Shown here one piece after another: positions 46,622 to 55,792 of a DNA stretch of 64,000 bases; the stretch's first letter is position 1; each line of letters starts with the position of its first letter. The stretch is taken from assembly GCA_020633055.1 (NCBI GenBank), contig JACKEJ010000016.1:124001-188000 (forward strand), given 5' to 3'. Both the position numbers and the translations under genes were made by a program. The stretch comes from Sandaracinaceae bacterium. Lineage in GTDB: Bacteria; Myxococcota_A; Polyangia; Polyangiales; Houyiibacteriaceae. Below the pieces are notes generated by a model. The model had not been told where the DNA came from. It was given only the letters and a program-made list of their open reading frames with translations, and ran no database searches.

Positions 46622-47887
46622 TCAGCGAACCTCCGACGTGGCGGGGGTCGGACGCTCGCTCGGGTCGACGCGCGCGCCCTCCTCGAGCGCGGCCAGCGAC
46701 ACGCCCGTGGCCGCGAGGACCACGCGGTCGCCCCGCTCGAGCCCGCGCGTGACCTCGTACAGCTCGCCCGCCCGCAGCCCCACCGCCACGGGCCTGCGGA
46801 CGGCGCGACCGTCCGAGACCACCCACACGGACGGAGCGGCGCCGCCTGGCTCCTCGATGGCCTCCGCCGGGCAGATCACCACGTCGGGCAGCCGCGCCAG
46901 CTCGATCTCCACGGACGCCGTCATCCCCGGGAGCAGGAAGTCCGGGACCGGTTCCGCGATGGCGAGCTCGACCTTGACCGTACCGCGCGTCGCGTCGACG
47001 GCCGGGGCGATGCGCAGCACGCTCGCCGGAAACGTGAGGTCCGGGCGCGCCTCCACCGACGCCAGGGCCGACTGCCCCACCCGGATGAACGCGAGGTGGC
47101 TCTCGTCCGGGTGCACCTCGAGGCGCGGGGCGCCGTCTGCCACGAACTCGAGCAGCGCCTGCCCCGCCTGCACCACCTCGCCGGGCTCCACGTTGCGCTG
47201 CAGCACGCGGCCCGCCGCGGGGGCGCGCAGGGCGGTCTGTTCGAGGCGCCGCTCGGCGCTGCGCAGCGCGGCTTGGGTGCGGCGCAGCGCTGCGACGGTG
47301 AGCCGCACGTCAACGCCTCCCGCGCTCGCGCTCTCGGCCTCCGCCTCGGCCTGACGCAGCTGCGCCGCCGAGGTGTCCCGCGCGCGACGCGCGTCGTCCA
47401 GCTGCTCCGACGGGAGCACACCACGGCTGACCAGATCGTCCGTGCGCGCGTAGCGCAGCTGGGCCTGGTCGGCCTCAGCTTGGGCGCGGGCCTCTGCGGC
47501 GAGGGCCACCCGCACGCCCGTGTTGCGCAGCCGCGCCAGGCGCACCTGAGCCTCGGCCACGGCCGCGCGCGCCTCTTCCACGGCGGCGCGCGCGTTCGCG
47601 TCGTCCAGCTGGAGCAGCACCTCGCCTTCGTCCACGTGTTGCCCCTCGTCCACGCTGACGCTCACGACGCGGCCGCTCACCTCCGGCCCCAGCGTCGTGC
47701 GCCGTGGCGCCTCCACTTGCCCAGACGTGACGACCGTGCGGACCAGGGTGCCCCGCGTCACCCGCGCGGTCTCCACGCGCACCTCGCGCCCCACCGTCCA
47801 CCAAGCCGCCAGGGCGGCGCCGAACGCGACCACCACGATGGAGGCCAGCAGCCGGGATCGGAGCGAGCGCGCGCGGGGGGCAGACAT
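46622..47887 (-). CDS. Membrane-fusion (HlyD/MacA-like) periplasmic adaptor
   Basis: 421 residues from ATG 47887; 15 earlier in-frame residues lack a plausible start context. An N-terminal membrane anchor (LLASIVVVAFGAALAAWWTVG) is followed by a lipoyl-like half (TSGQVEAPRRTTLGPEVSGRVVSVSVDEGQHVDEGEVLLQLDD), a long coiled-coil hairpin rich in Ala/Glu/Arg (about 95-210), the second lipoyl half (LRAPAAGRVLQRNVEPGEVVQAGQALLEF) and beta-barrel segments ending LERGDRVVLAATGVSL. It bridges the permease to an outer-membrane channel, but no TolC-like gene is present in the window. First gene of the export operon. Confidence 0.92.
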   Translation of the reverse strand: MSAPRARSLRSRLLASIVVVAFGAALAAWWTVGREVRVETARVTRGTLVRTVVTSGQVEAPRRTTLGPEVSGRVVSVSVDEGQHVDEGEVLLQLDDANARAAVEEARAAVAEAQVRLARLRNTGVRVALAAEARAQAEADQAQLRYARTDDLVSRGVLPSEQLDDARRARDTSAAQLRQAEAEAESASAGGVDVRLTVAALRRTQAALRSAERRLEQTALRAPAAGRVLQRNVEPGEVVQAGQALLEFVADGAPRLEVHPDESHLAFIRVGQSALASVEARPDLTFPASVLRIAPAVDATRGTVKVELAIAEPVPDFLLPGMTASVEIELARLPDVVICPAEAIEEPGGAAPSVWVVSDGRAVRRPVAVGLRAGELYEVTRGLERGDRVVLAATGVSLAALEEGARVDPSERPTPATSEVR

Positions 47888-48098
47888 GCGAGGAAGGTAG
47901 CCTGGCTGGGCGTGGAGACAACGCCGCGGCATCCACGTCTGGAGGCTCGGCCACCCACGCGGGACGACGCCGTGCCGGGGAGGTGCAAGGCGCGGCGGAC
48001 ACGACTATGCTCCGCGCGCGCGACCCGATCGGCTGAGCGTCCCGTGCGGAGAGTCCTCCCGTGACGGCAACCGGCAGCCCTGGCCCCTCCTTACGCTT

Positions 48099-50888
48099 GT
48101 GACAGACACGACTACCGAAAGCCCCTCCCCCGCTCCGTCCACCCCGGCGACGCAGCGCGCCCCGCTCCCCCGCGAGCGCCAGCTGGGCTGGTCGGCCTTT
48201 GCGCTGGGCGTCACGGCGATGTTCCTGCTCATGTCCAACAGCGACCACGCCCCGGGCGGAGTGCTGCTGGGCATGTTCGCCACGCTCGTGGCCGCGCTCG
48301 GACTGCTCGCGGGGCTCGGCTGCTTCGCCCGCACGGACGGCGCGGCGCCGTTCACGGCGTCCCCGCTCGGGCATGCGGCGGGCGAACCGTGGTTCCGTCG
48401 GCCGAGCATCATGCTGCCCGTCAGCCTCGGCGTGGTCGTCGCGTGCGCGCTCGTGTTCGGCGTCGAGACCTTCCGCGTCGACGACGTCTTCGGGATCCCC
48501 CTGGACGTGGCGTACCTGACCGTCGCCATCGTGCTCGCGCTCCTGCTGCTGGTCCCGGCGGCCATCACCCGCCCCGGGCTCGGCGTGTTCGTCGTGGTGG
48601 GGCTGGTCTACCTCCCCACGCTGGGTATGCCCGCGCTGTGGGACCCGTGGGAGACCCACTACGGCGAGGTGGCGCGCGAGATCCTGGCGCGCGACGACTG
48701 GATCAGCACGTGGTGGGCCCACGAGAAGTGGTTCATGTCCAAGCCCATCCTCATCTTCTGGATGGAGGCGCTCGCCATGGGCGCGCTGGGCGTGGACTAC
48801 CTGCCCGACGCGAACCCGCTGCACCCCGAGTGGGCGGTGCGCCTGCCCATCATGCTGCTGTCCATCGCGGCGCTGATGGTGGTCTACGGCACGGTGAAGC
48901 GCCTGTTCAATGCCCGCGCCGGCGCGTTCGCCGCCCTGGCCATGGCGACCGCGCCACACTTCTTCTTCCTCGCGCACCAGGCCATCACGGACATGTCCAT
49001 GGTGGGCAACATGACCATCGCGGTGTGCCTGTTGGGCCTCGCGCTGGCCGAGTCCCCCGACCGCGAGGTCACGCGCTACCGGGTGGGCCCGCTCGAGCTC
49101 TCGTTCCAGCACGTCATCATGGGGCTCTTGCTGGTGACGGTCCTGCCGCAGGCGCTCTACCTCGTCACGCGCAACGTGACGTGGTTCTCACGCGGCTTCG
49201 CCTGGCACAAGGACGAGTTCTTCTACGGCTCGGCGGGCAACGACGGCATCCCCGGCAACCCGGACATCGCGGACCAGACGGCCGTGTTCAACGAGCTGTG
49301 GTTTCAGCCGGGCGTGCAGGGCCTGCTGTGGCTCGCGGGCCTCGCCGGGGTGGTCTACCTGCTGCTCCGCGAGCGCCGCGCACAGGCGCTGGCCATGTAC
49401 GGCTTCTACTACTTCTGTGGCCTGGCCTTCATGGGCAAGGGCATCCCGGGCTTCGCGCTACCGGGGCTCGTCGCGCTGCTGTACCTCGTCTCGTCGACGC
49501 GCTGGGACGTGCTGCTGAGCGGCCAGCTCAGGGTCCTCCCCGGGACGCTGACGCTCGCCGTGACGGGCCTGCCTTGGTACGTGGCGATGTACATGCGGCA
49601 CGGGCCTGCGTTCACGCAGCAGCTGCTCATCCACGACCACATCAACCGCCTCGCGCGCGGCGTGCACATGGACGAGACGTCGCCGGGCAGCTTCGGCTAC
49701 TACGTGCTGCAGCTGGGCTTCGCGACGTTCCCGTACATCGGCCTCCTGCCGTTCGCTGTGGTGGCGTTCATGTGGCTGCGGCGCCGCCAGCACACGGCCG
49801 TGTCCGCCAGCGACGGGCGCGCGTACCACCAGCGGCAGTTCCTGATGCTGCTCGCGCTGTGGTTCTTCGCGGCGTTCGTGCTGTTCAGCGCGATGGCCAC
49901 GCGCTTCCACCACTACATCTTCCCGGCCGTGGTGCCCGCCATGATCCTGGTGGGGCTCATGCTGGACGCGATGTGCGGCGAAGACCTGCGCCCGGTGCGC
50001 GTGCGCTTCGCCACAGTCGTGCTCGCCGGGCTCGCGCCGCTGAGCTTCGTGGTGGGCTTCGCCAACATGATGGGCAACGTGCGGGGCATCCTCCCGCGCG
50101 GCGAAGAGGGCACGGACTGGGTGCTGGCCGCCGCACAGCGCAACCAGGGCATCGGGCTGCTGCTGATGGCGGTCGGCCTGTGCGCCGCGGGAGGGGCCCT
50201 CTACCTGCTGCGCACCGGCGCAACCGAGTCGCAGACGGGGCGCGCCAAGAACCGCCTCGCCCTGCCGCTGACCGTTGCGTGCCTCGGCGGCGCGTGCCTG
50301 GTGGCCTTCGTGGCGCGCGACATGAGCTGGGTCACGCAGCAGCGGCCGCACGGCTACGAGCGGTTGATCCACCTCTACGTCTACAACTACAACCGCCCGT
50401 GGCCGACGCAGTTCGACTACCGGCCCATCCTCACTGCGTTCGGCATCGTGGGCAGCGTGCTCTTGGGGCTCGCGGCGGTGCCCGCGCTGCGTGCCTGGGG
50501 GGCCCGGCTGCTGGTGGGCTTCTCGGTGGTGTTCGCGGCCTGGACGGTCAACGTCTACTTCTCGGACCTGAGCGACCACTGGGGCCTCAAGCCGCTGATG
50601 ACGCAGTACTACGAGCTGCGCGAGGGTCCCGAGGAGCCCCTGCTGGCGTTCCAGATGAACTGGAAGGCCGAGAATTTCTACACGGGCAACCGGGTGTACA
50701 CCTTCGTCGACCTGGACACCGCGCCGCTGGCCCGCTGGATCGAGCAGAACCGCGGCAAGCGCGTGTTCGTGCTGGTGGAGCGCACCCGCCTGCGCACCTT
50801 CACCGGGATGGTGGGTCGCCCCGAGGTCATCGAGCACACCAGCACGCGCCTGTGCAGCAAGTTCGTGCTGGCCGAGATGACGTTGTAG
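48099..50888 (+). CDS. ArnT/PMT-like membrane glycosyltransferase
   Basis: 929 residues from GTG 48099. A proline-rich N-terminal leader precedes about 12-15 membrane segments. The first large periplasmic loop has WDPWETHYGEVAREIL, which corresponds to the D-x-E catalytic motif of GT83/GT39 polyprenyl-phosphate sugar transferases, followed by WWAHEKWFMSKPILIFWMEALA. Late segments include LPWYVAMYMRHGPAFTQQLLIHDHINR and FHHYIFPAVVPAMILVGL. Such enzymes move a sugar from a lipid-phosphate carrier to lipid A, a protein or a glycan on the periplasmic side. It is longer than ArnT (550) because of a soluble C-terminal domain. It diverges from the export operon. Acceptor unknown. Confidence 0.88.
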   Translation: MTDTTTESPSPAPSTPATQRAPLPRERQLGWSAFALGVTAMFLLMSNSDHAPGGVLLGMFATLVAALGLLAGLGCFARTDGAAPFTASPLGHAAGEPWFRRPSIMLPVSLGVVVACALVFGVETFRVDDVFGIPLDVAYLTVAIVLALLLLVPAAITRPGLGVFVVVGLVYLPTLGMPALWDPWETHYGEVAREILARDDWISTWWAHEKWFMSKPILIFWMEALAMGALGVDYLPDANPLHPEWAVRLPIMLLSIAALMVVYGTVKRLFNARAGAFAALAMATAPHFFFLAHQAITDMSMVGNMTIAVCLLGLALAESPDREVTRYRVGPLELSFQHVIMGLLLVTVLPQALYLVTRNVTWFSRGFAWHKDEFFYGSAGNDGIPGNPDIADQTAVFNELWFQPGVQGLLWLAGLAGVVYLLLRERRAQALAMYGFYYFCGLAFMGKGIPGFALPGLVALLYLVSSTRWDVLLSGQLRVLPGTLTLAVTGLPWYVAMYMRHGPAFTQQLLIHDHINRLARGVHMDETSPGSFGYYVLQLGFATFPYIGLLPFAVVAFMWLRRRQHTAVSASDGRAYHQRQFLMLLALWFFAAFVLFSAMATRFHHYIFPAVVPAMILVGLMLDAMCGEDLRPVRVRFATVVLAGLAPLSFVVGFANMMGNVRGILPRGEEGTDWVLAAAQRNQGIGLLLMAVGLCAAGGALYLLRTGATESQTGRAKNRLALPLTVACLGGACLVAFVARDMSWVTQQRPHGYERLIHLYVYNYNRPWPTQFDYRPILTAFGIVGSVLLGLAAVPALRAWGARLLVGFSVVFAAWTVNVYFSDLSDHWGLKPLMTQYYELREGPEEPLLAFQMNWKAENFYTGNRVYTFVDLDTAPLARWIEQNRGKRVFVLVERTRLRTFTGMVGRPEVIEHTSTRLCSKFVLAEMTL

Positions 50889-50899
50889 CGGTCGGCTCC

Positions 50900-51466
50900 G
50901 TGGGCAGCATCCACCGTCTGGCCTGTCGAGACTGCGCGCGTGGGCCGCGCCTGCCTTGGAACGAGACCGTCGCGGGCGCCGTCATCACGGGGCAGCCAAC
51001 CGGCACGCTGACGAGTGGGCATTGGCTGACGTACACCCGGAACGACGGCGTGGAGGTGATGCTGCCGCACCCGCTCGAGACCTACACACTGGAGCAGGAA
51101 GGGACGACGTGGGCACGGGCTTCGGCGGAGCGGCGCATCTGGATACACGAACCGGTCGCGTGCGTGGCGTGTGGCGTCTGGAGCTCGGAGCGCCGCGCCC
51201 AGCCGCGACAGGCGCTGGGGTGCGTTGCCTTCTGCGTGGCCGCTGCGTTGATGTACGCGCTGCGTTCGGTCGTTCCGTGGTGGACGTTCCTCGTCGTGCT
51301 CGTCCCCATGATACTGGTCTCGTCCGTCCTTCAGCGACGGCGGCTGCGTTCGCCCTGTGCGGTTTGTGGAGGTGCACGTGTCCCACTCGCGCGCGTGAAC
51401 CGCAGCGCGGTCCCCTGTCAGGCGTGCGGGGGAACGGTCCGTTGTACGGGGGCCGGGATCTCGTAG
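50900..51466 (+). CDS. Zinc-ribbon, two-TM membrane protein of unknown function
   Basis: 188 residues from GTG 50900, starting 12 nt after the glycosyltransferase stop and likely co-transcribed. CxxC pairs occur near the N-terminus (CRDC), the middle (CVAC) and the C-terminus (CAVCGG and CQACGG), suggesting zinc ribbons before and after a hydrophobic core with two membrane helices (GCVAFCVAAALMYALRS and WWTFLVVLVPMILVSSVLQ). The rest is soluble and includes VEVMLPHPLETYTLEQ. No named family is recognised. The arrangement recalls the zinc-ribbon/TM protein near 21 kb, though the two are not obviously homologous. Confidence 0.6.
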   Translation: MGSIHRLACRDCARGPRLPWNETVAGAVITGQPTGTLTSGHWLTYTRNDGVEVMLPHPLETYTLEQEGTTWARASAERRIWIHEPVACVACGVWSSERRAQPRQALGCVAFCVAAALMYALRSVVPWWTFLVVLVPMILVSSVLQRRRLRSPCAVCGGARVPLARVNRSAVPCQACGGTVRCTGAGIS

Positions 51467-51645
51467 CGTTCTGCGACTCGCCCATCGGCAGCCGACCGCG
51501 AAACGTGCCGGGCGGCGAGGGGGACGGCCCGTCGGGGCGCGGCTCGGCGTCGATGGCGCGCGTCCAGCGTGCACGATTCCGTGAGCCGCTCGCCCCCGGC
51601 GTGCGTTCCCAACTGACGGCACCTGCCGCAGAACGGGAACCACGC

Positions 51646-52233
51646 ATGAATCGACGACACTTCTTGAACGCTGCGCTCCGCAGCACCGCGGGCCTGACGG
51701 CTGCTGCGGCGCTGGGCCACCTGCCCCGCGGCGCCCTCTCACGCGCTCAGGCGACCTGCGCGCCACGCACCGAGGACAACATCGAGGGGCCCTTCTTCCG
51801 GGCGGGCGCACCTGCCAGGACCGACCTGGTAGTCCCGGACGAAGCCGGGGTGCGCGTCGTGCTCGGGGGGCGCGTGTTGGACTCGAGCTGCCGCCCCATC
51901 CCTGGCGCAGTCATCGAGGTCTGGCATGCAGACGATGCTGGCGACTACGACCTCGCAGGCTTCGCGCACCGGGGCGTGCTGCGCTGTGATGCGGCAGGTC
52001 GCTACCAGCTGCACACCATCGTCCCGGGGCACTACCGCGTGGGGAGCGGCTTCCGGCCCGCGCACATCCACCTCGAGGTGCACGGGCGCGGGCACCAGTC
52101 GCTGACCACACAGCTCTACTTTCCGGGGGATCCGCACAACGAGCGGGACCCCTTCATCCGCTCGTCGCTCATCCTGGACGACCTCGTGAGCGCGGAGGGT
52201 GCGCTGCGCGGCCACTTCGACATCACGCTCTGA
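51646..52233 (+). CDS. Secreted intradiol ring-cleavage dioxygenase
   Basis: 195 residues from ATG 51646. The N-terminus MNRRHFLNAALRSTAGLTAAAALG has a twin-arginine-like motif (RRHFL) and a hydrophobic stretch, so export, possibly in folded form via Tat, is likely. The dioxygenase core shows EGPFFRAGAP, VLGGRVLDSSCRPIPGAVIEVWHADDAGDYDL, GRYQLHTIVPGHY and RPAHIHLEV, giving the expected Fe(III) ligands Tyr (GDYDL), Tyr (GHY), His and His (HIH). The fold resembles the catechol/protocatechuate dioxygenases but is short and lacks the N-terminal dimer helix domain. It probably opens exported catecholic or lignin-like rings. Substrate unknown. Convergent with aspS. Confidence 0.88.
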   Translation: MNRRHFLNAALRSTAGLTAAAALGHLPRGALSRAQATCAPRTEDNIEGPFFRAGAPARTDLVVPDEAGVRVVLGGRVLDSSCRPIPGAVIEVWHADDAGDYDLAGFAHRGVLRCDAAGRYQLHTIVPGHYRVGSGFRPAHIHLEVHGRGHQSLTTQLYFPGDPHNERDPFIRSSLILDDLVSAEGALRGHFDITL

Positions 52234-52256
52234 GCGCGGGGCGCGAAGCCCCGTGC
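52234..52256. terminator. Hairpin between convergent dioxygenase and aspS
   Basis: GCGCGGGGC (52234-52242), loop GCGAA, GCCCCGTGC (52248-52256), 8 of 9 pairs matched, starts one base after the TGA of the dioxygenase. No T tract. It may insulate the two convergent genes. Confidence 0.45.
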
Positions 52257-52275
52257 TCGGCGGCCTCCGCGAGCC

Positions 52276-54150
52276 TCAGCTGGGCTCGATGGTCTTCAGA
52301 TGCACCTCGAGCAGCTGCTCGGCGGTGACCACGGTAGGCGCCTTGGTGAGCAGGTCGTTGGCGCGCTGCGTCTTGGGGAACGCGATGACGTCGCGGATGG
52401 ACTCGGTCTCGGCGGCCAGCATGGCGATGCGGTCCATGCCGACGGCGATGCCGCCGTGCGGGGGCGCGCCGTAGGTCAGGGCATCCAGCAGGAAGCCGAA
52501 CTTCTCCTGCGCCTCTTCGTCGCTCAGGCCGATGGCCGCGAAGACCTTCTTCTGCACCTCGGGGTCGTGCAGGCGGATGGAGCCGCCGCCGATCTCGAAG
52601 CCGTTCAGCACCAGGTCGTAGCGGTGGCAGAGCACCTTGCCCGGGTCCTTGTCGAGCAGCTCCACGCACTCGTCGTGCGGGCGCGTGAACACGTGGTGCG
52701 CCGCGGCCCAGCCGCCCTCCTCGCGCTCGAAGAGGGGCGGGTCCACTACCCACAGCAGGTTCCACTGCCCGGCGCTGCCGGTCTCGGGGATGAGCTTGAG
52801 CAGCTTGCCCAGGTGGATGCGCAGGTTGGCCATGACCGCGTTGACGCGCGCCTCCGGGCCGAACTGGAACAAGATGAGGTCGCCGTCCTTGGCGCCGACC
52901 GCGGCGTTCACGGCCAGGCGGAACTCGTCCGTGACCATCTTGGCCAGCGGGCTCTGCACCCACGCGCCGTCGTCGCCCTCGACCTTGGCGCGCGCCAGGC
53001 CCTTGGCGCCCATGGAGTTGACGTACTTCTCGAGTCCGTCGATGTCCTTGCGCGAGAAGCCGTGGCCATTGGGCACCACGATGGCCTTGAAGATCTCCTC
53101 GGGCAGGTCCTTGCGGTACGTGCCGTCCGCGAACTTCTGGGCCATGGGCTCCAGCATGCCGATGCCGCCGCCCTTGTGCGCGACCATGAGCTCGGTGAGG
53201 TCCACGTGCTCGAGCCCGAAGCGCATGTCCGGCTTGTCGTTGCCGAAGCGGCGCATGGACTCCTCGAACTTGAGGCGTGGGAAGGTGCCGTCCGGGTACC
53301 ACTGCAGGAGGTCGATGCCGAGCACCTCCTTCCACAGGCGGAACACCAGGCCCTCGATCATCTTGAAGAGGTCGTCCTGGTTGATGAACGACATCTCCAC
53401 GTCGATCTGCGTGAACTCGGGCTGGCGGTCGATGCGCAGGTCCTCGTCGCGGAAGCAGCGCACGATCTGGAAGTAGCGCTCGTAGCCCGCCACCATCAGC
53501 ATCTGCTTGTACAGCTGCGGGCTCTCGGCCAGCGCGTAGAAGTGCGAGGGGTAGAGGCGCGAGGGGACCAGGAAGTTGCGCGCGCCGCCCGGCGTGTACT
53601 TCACCAGGAACGGCGTCTCGACCTCGAGGAACGCGTTGTCGTGGAAGTAGCTGCGCGTCTCGTGGTTGAGCTTGGAGCGCATGATCAGGTTGCGCTGCAG
53701 CTTGGGCCGGCGGAGGTCCAGGTAGCGGTACTCGAGGCGCTTGTCCTCGTTGGTCTTGATGCTGTCGTCGATCTCGAAGGGCGGGGTCTGCGCCTTGTTG
53801 AAGATGGTGACCTCCTTCGCGATCAGCTCGACGTCGCCGGTGGCGAGGCGGGCGTTGCGCAGGCTGGTGCCGTCTTCCTTGGTGCCGCGGTCGTTGACCA
53901 CGCCACGGATGCCCAGGACCCACTCGCTGCGGGCGCGCTCGGCCTGCTTGAACGCCTCCGCCGGCGTGCGCTCCGGGTCGAACACCACCTGGGTGACGCC
54001 GTCGCGGTCGCGCAGGTCGATGAAGATGCAGCCCCCGTGGTCACGGCGGTTCTGGACCCAGCCGAACAGGATCGCCTCGGCGTTGATGTCGGTGTCGCGG
54101 AGGGCTCCGCAGGAATGGGTCCGCTTCAACTCATCGATAAAACGCGCCAC
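52276..54150 (-). CDS. aspS: Aspartyl-tRNA synthetase, bacterial type with GAD domain
   Basis: 624 residues from GTG 54150, chosen because GGAG lies nine bases upstream and the protein then starts VARFIDELKRTHSCGAL, as bacterial AspRS do. The OB-fold anticodon domain (GWVQNRRDHGGCIFIDLRDRDG) is followed by the class II core with motif 2 RCFRDEDLRIDRQPEFTQIDVEMSF, the GAD insertion, and motif 3 GGIAVGMDRIAML; it ends FPKTQRANDLL. His in RRDHGG is the residue seen in non-discriminating AspRS, where discriminating enzymes such as E. coli have Leu, so it might also charge tRNA-Asn; GatCAB status elsewhere in the genome is unknown. Essential translation gene. Confidence 0.95.
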   Translation of the reverse strand: MARFIDELKRTHSCGALRDTDINAEAILFGWVQNRRDHGGCIFIDLRDRDGVTQVVFDPERTPAEAFKQAERARSEWVLGIRGVVNDRGTKEDGTSLRNARLATGDVELIAKEVTIFNKAQTPPFEIDDSIKTNEDKRLEYRYLDLRRPKLQRNLIMRSKLNHETRSYFHDNAFLEVETPFLVKYTPGGARNFLVPSRLYPSHFYALAESPQLYKQMLMVAGYERYFQIVRCFRDEDLRIDRQPEFTQIDVEMSFINQDDLFKMIEGLVFRLWKEVLGIDLLQWYPDGTFPRLKFEESMRRFGNDKPDMRFGLEHVDLTELMVAHKGGGIGMLEPMAQKFADGTYRKDLPEEIFKAIVVPNGHGFSRKDIDGLEKYVNSMGAKGLARAKVEGDDGAWVQSPLAKMVTDEFRLAVNAAVGAKDGDLILFQFGPEARVNAVMANLRIHLGKLLKLIPETGSAGQWNLLWVVDPPLFEREEGGWAAAHHVFTRPHDECVELLDKDPGKVLCHRYDLVLNGFEIGGGSIRLHDPEVQKKVFAAIGLSDEEAQEKFGFLLDALTYGAPPHGGIAVGMDRIAMLAAETESIRDVIAFPKTQRANDLLTKAPTVVTAEQLLEVHLKTIEPS

Positions 54151-54348
54151 GGTCTCTTGCTCCGAGAAAACAGGCGGCACCCTACCTGCAAGGCGCCGGA
54201 CGTCAAGGGGCGCGGGCGCCGGGGCCGCTCGGAGGCGGCGCGGTGAACCTCGAGCTGCTGTACGAGCCGTGTGCGGGTCGTGGTTCCGCCCTCGCAGGCA
54301 ACACGCTGACGCGGCAGCCCTGAGCGCGGTCCGCGTCGACACCCGTCC

Positions 54349-54594
54349 TCAGCGTGGGGCGCGCTCACCGAAGACGACGGCCACCGCGAGGTTGGAAGCG
54401 CGCCGGAGCCGCGAGCGCACCTCCGCGTGCCCCTCGAGCTCGTCGAGCGCGGCGTCGAGGTCCTTGAACGCGAGCCCCGGCACGCCCTCGACCGCACGCG
54501 CGACCCGGAACGCGTCGCTCTCGGCTCCGGGGACGAGCGCGCACAGCTCGGCCGCCGCCGCCTCGTCCCATGGTGAGAACTCGGGCGTTAGCAT
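54349..54594 (-). CDS. Small hypothetical protein
   Basis: 81 residues from ATG 54594 (MLTPEFSPWDEAAAAELCALVP). Composition is helical and charged (VEGVPGLAFKDLDAALDELEG, EVRSRLRRASNLAVAVVFG). No signal, membrane segment or recognised motif. No strong Shine-Dalgarno. It lies upstream of aspS on the same strand with a 198-nt gap. Reading-frame usage fits the neighbours, but coding status is uncertain. Confidence 0.45.
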   Translation of the reverse strand: MLTPEFSPWDEAAAAELCALVPGAESDAFRVARAVEGVPGLAFKDLDAALDELEGHAEVRSRLRRASNLAVAVVFGERAPR

Positions 54595-54640
54595 GCCCCA
54601 CGGCGCGGGCGGCGTGGAACGCCAAACGACGCGGCGGGCT

Positions 54641-54679
54641 CCATAGCGACGCGGGAACCAGGGTCCCGCGTCGCTATGG
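54641..54679. repeat. Perfect 16-bp inverted repeat (hairpin)
   Basis: CCATAGCGACGCGGGA (54641-54656) and its exact reverse complement (54664-54679) flank a 7-nt loop ACCAGGG. It begins 5 nt beyond the stop of the EGF/TIG remnant (minus strand). There is no T tract on either side. It may be a transcription stop or a mobile-element end left by the event that truncated the neighbouring gene. Confidence 0.8.
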
Positions 54680-54684
54680 ACACG

Positions 54685-55026
54685 TCATGGCACGAAGACG
54701 GTGCTTCCGTGCGTGACCATGCCGACCCCCGGGTTGGTCACCACGAGGCTGTGGTCACCGGACGCGAAGCCGAACGGGACGAACCCATCGAGCTGCGTGG
54801 CCGACGTGCGCGTGATGCTGACGTCCATGCCCCCGAGGCTGAGCGTGACGTCCGGCGCGAAGTTGGTGCCCGTCACGGTGAAGGGGATGCCGGGCACCCA
54901 GGGCCCGCTGAGCGTTCCGTCGGGCGTGAGCTCCGTGATGGTCGGCATGGACGCGTCCAGCTCGCAGGTGTCCCCGTCGTAGGGTGCGGTGCAGCTACAC
55001 GTGAACGACGCGTTGCGACTTGGCAC
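54685..55026 (-). pseudogene. Remnant of a secreted EGF-like/IPT-TIG protein
   Basis: 113 residues from GTG 55026. The N-terminal fragment SFTCSCTAPYDGDTCEL is the second half of an EGF-like module, lacking its first cysteines. The rest is one IPT/TIG immunoglobulin-like domain (PTITELTPDG, GIPFTVTGTNFAPDVTLSLGG, HSLVVTNPGVG). No signal peptide is present, and an in-frame TGA lies three codons upstream of the GTG. The pattern indicates the 3' end of a larger secreted or cell-surface gene whose 5' part has been lost. The adjacent perfect hairpin supports local rearrangement. A short, newly assembled small protein is less likely. Confidence 0.65.
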
Positions 55027-55156
55027 ACCGAATCACGGTGCGCAATCTTCGCACACCAGAACGAGAGACCACACGCGGCGGGATACCCGCCCGTCGAGCC
55101 CAGCCATCAGGTTGTGGCCAGAACGTCCGATAGTTCACCCCGGCCGTGGCGCGCGT

Positions 55157-55792
55157 TCAGCTCTCGGTGTGGAACAACGCCGGCAGGAAGTGCTCGAGGT
55201 TGCCCACCTCCTCCACGTTGTGGAGCAGCCACGCGCGCGCGTGGGCCTCGTCGAACGCCAGGCTGCGGATGGCCCGCTGCACGATCGACAGGCCACGTGG
55301 GAGGGCCGGCCCGACGGTGATCGCGTTCTCGTACCGGGTGCCGCCGGGCACGCGTCGCCATGAGTAGTCCATCGCGACGAGCCCCGAGATGCCGTGAAAG
55401 CGAGGACGGTGTGCGAAGCCCCCTTCGTCCAGCCGGACCACGTCGGTCCGGACGCACACGCGGTACCTCGGGTCACGCCCCAGCACCTCGTGGATCAGGA
55501 AGACCGAACCTACTCCGTCTCCCGCGGCTGGCGTCCGCAGGTAGCGGTGCTCGACGTGATCGCGCGGATGCCACACCCGGTAGCGGGGGTGGGTGTGTCC
55601 TTCGATCTCCACCGTGCCGCGCAGGTTCTGGAACCACCAGACCAGCATCTCTGGCGTCACCCCGTGCAGCACGTCGTGCACGATCGACGCGCGCATCCGG
55701 CCGCGCTCGTCGAAGTCGAGCGTGGTCACCGCGGAGTCGAGGGTCTTCATGGTCCAGGGGACGACGATGGGATCGGGCAACGATGCGGGCAT
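55157..55792 (-). CDS. PhlG-like (DAPG hydrolase family) protein
   Basis: 211 residues from ATG 55792 (MPASLPDPIVVPWTMKTLDS); M36 is an alternative. The fold of 2,4-diacetylphloroglucinol hydrolase PhlG is suggested by the C-C-hydrolase pattern: TPEMLVWWFQNLRG, the HPRYRVWHPRDH cluster of histidines that could bind zinc, and later FHGISGLVAMDYSWR with the aromatic residues typical of the family. It is 211 residues, shorter than PhlG (about 290). PhlG cleaves a C-C bond of an acylated phloroglucinol; relatives in other bacteria have undefined substrates. It lies 100 nt downstream of the VOC gene in the same orientation, so an aromatic-compound pathway is inferred. Confidence 0.7.
   Translation of the reverse strand: MPASLPDPIVVPWTMKTLDSAVTTLDFDERGRMRASIVHDVLHGVTPEMLVWWFQNLRGTVEIEGHTHPRYRVWHPRDHVEHRYLRTPAAGDGVGSVFLIHEVLGRDPRYRVCVRTDVVRLDEGGFAHRPRFHGISGLVAMDYSWRRVPGGTRYENAITVGPALPRGLSIVQRAIRSLAFDEAHARAWLLHNVEEVGNLEHFLPALFHTES

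Noticed and set aside
52300..54246. Plus-strand open frame (about 650 codons) antisense to aspS
   Set aside because: Shadow of a certain essential gene on the opposite strand; composition Val/Leu/Glu/Arg without domain signature.
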